Assembly: GCF_022539315.1 (NCBI RefSeq)
Contig: NC_066313.1
Coordinates: 68,451,934-68,515,933, forward strand
DNA from: Serinus canaria
Taxonomy: Eukaryota > Chordata > Aves > Passeriformes > Fringillidae
DNA length: 64,000 nucleotides
Direction: 5' to 3'
The position numbers were made by a program, and so were the translations under genes. Shown one piece after another: positions 62,880 to 64,000 of the stretch (position 1 is its first letter; each line of letters starts with the position of its first letter). Below the pieces are notes generated by a model that was given only the letters and a program-made list of their open reading frames with translations, was not told the DNA's origin and ran no database searches.

Positions 62880-63345
62880 ATGGAATGGAATAGAATAGAA
62901 TAGAATAGAATAACAGTTGGAAGGGACCTAAAATAGGCCAATTCTCTGACCACATCATGGCTGAAGAAAGGTTAAAACACATTGTTAAAGGCATTGTCTT
63001 AAACACTGACAAGTTTGGGACATGAACCACCTCTCTATGAAGCTTGTTCAATCAACACTGAATATCTCTTGGTGCATCTGTGAACCATTCCCAAGTGTCT
63101 TTTCATCAAATACCAGGGGAGGACATCAGCACCTCCCTCTCCACTTCCCCTCCTCTGGAAACTATAGAGAGCCATGAGATCCTTCAGCCTTCTTTTCCCC
63201 AAACTAAACAAAACCAGAGTTCTCAGCTGTTCTTCATGGGACATTACTTTTAGCTCTTTCACCAGCTTTGTTACCCTCCTCTGGATTCATTCAAGGACCT
63301 TAATATCTTTCTTAAATTGTGGGGCTGCACCAATGCTGAAAACGG
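62880..63345 (-). mobile_element. CR1 3' end with GAATA-type tail, minus strand
   Basis: The plus strand opens with a (GAATA)n-like array (tggaatggaatagaatagaa to about 62912), the CR1 tail, then gttggaagggacct, ccacctctctatgaagcttg, cttctttttcccc-type blocks and cctcctctggattcattcaa. The minus frame 63262-63035 keeps the ORF2 C-terminal signature as MSHEEQLRTLVLFSLGKRRLKDL, here read as MSHEEQLRTL then LFSLGKRRLK, before drifting off. It is diverged and 5'-truncated near 63345, after ttgtggggctgcacc. Confidence 0.88.
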
Positions 63346-64000
63346 CAGGATAATTGTTAGAACATTTGTGCATCTTTCTAACTTTCAGACTTTTTTTTTT
63401 GTTTTTTTTTAGAAGAAAACACTCTCTAGGGCTTACTGCAATTATAGTTGATGGCTATTTAATCTATGAAAATTTCATCTATTTTCTCTGTTGCCTGTGG
63501 TTAAAATCAATTTTCCTTTATTTTCCCTATTCTATTAGTAACATGGGACAAACTGTGTTGAGTATTATAAATAAATAGTCTGTAATGCTCCTGCTAGCCT
63601 CAAAAGATCACACAAGTTTCTTGAAATCTGAGCACAATGTGGAAAGAAAAGCATGACATTTGGAAAATTGCCAATTTTAGTAAAATATTAAGATGCTTTA
63701 ATTTAAAATAATTTAGTCTGCTATTCTTGATGTACATTTAAAGGAAATTATGTTCTGTAGAGCATATTTTTCTTGTTATGTGGGCATCACGTTTGAATTT
63801 TTCACTTTTAGTAGATGACAGATTTCAACAGGAAACCTTTTTAGTAAGAATACTTTAAAGAAAGAAGAAAACTGTGTCTACAGAAAGCTCACCTAAAAAA
63901 GACTCTTAATGGGTATCACCAGGGTTTTTAACTGTAGCACAGTCTGTAATGTAAGGTACATTCACTCCTCCCTGACATTGAAGCCAAATGACACCATGCC
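63346..64000. other. AT-rich unique DNA, no gene seen
   Basis: No gene or repeat recognised to the end of the window. Confidence 0.5.

Noticed and set aside
1..64000. A prokaryotic-type system, CRISPR array, operon or phage
   Set aside because: The sequence has vertebrate character throughout (CR1, ERV LTRs, AT-rich non-coding DNA). No evenly spaced direct repeats or gene clusters were seen.

Overview
This is vertebrate nuclear DNA, almost certainly from a bird and most likely a neoavian such as a passerine. It is AT-rich, has no operon-like coding, and its recognisable interspersed repeats are CR1 LINEs and avian endogenous-retrovirus (ERV) LTRs, the usual avian pair. At least one CR1 copy (43.56-44.46 kb) is of the CR1-J kind that spread in neoavian birds. 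I saw no Alu, L1, B1/B2 or other mammalian elements. The identifications rest on remembered family consensus patterns, not on a database search.

I found no complete protein-coding gene, tRNA, rRNA or CRISPR array. The window reads as a gene desert or the inside of a very large intron. The longest open frames come from repeats (CR1 reverse transcriptase remnants, a CCCTT microsatellite, LTR islands) or look like chance frames in AT-rich DNA. Two short minus-strand stretches could be lone exons: 42035-42207, with good splice-site sequence and an open frame, and about 16614-16761, which is weaker. Neither could be tied to a known gene.

Layout. 1-9.7 kb: mostly unique AT-rich DNA, with a GC-richer repeat-like island at 3.36-3.95 kb and a 25-bp tandem repeat at 8.22 kb. 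9.7-13.0 kb: a repeat cluster made of an interrupted plus-strand LTR (family A), a CR1 3' end and a minus-strand family A LTR. 13.0-30.7 kb: mostly unique DNA, with a possible LTR plus CR1 stub at 14.3-14.7 kb and a minus-strand LTR at 22.4-22.75 kb. 30.67-31.1 kb: a minus-strand family B LTR. 35.47-37.42 kb: two same-strand CR1 pieces joined directly. 38.61-38.96 kb: a striking purine/pyrimidine pentanucleotide tract that changes strand at a short perfect hairpin. 39.15-40.55 kb: CR1 fragment, LTR with 42-bp tandem repeats, CR1 fragment. 43.56-44.46 kb: CR1-J with an internal deletion. 47.97-49.4 kb: a CR1 tail and a GC-richer island. 54.47-57.11 kb: family B LTR, very old CR1, family A LTR. 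61.88-63.35 kb: two CR1 3' ends.

Nothing here works together as a gene system. The content is a layered record of retroelement insertion. The clean stretches between (14.75-22.4, 22.75-30.65 and 49.4-54.4 kb) are where any long-range regulatory elements would most likely lie.
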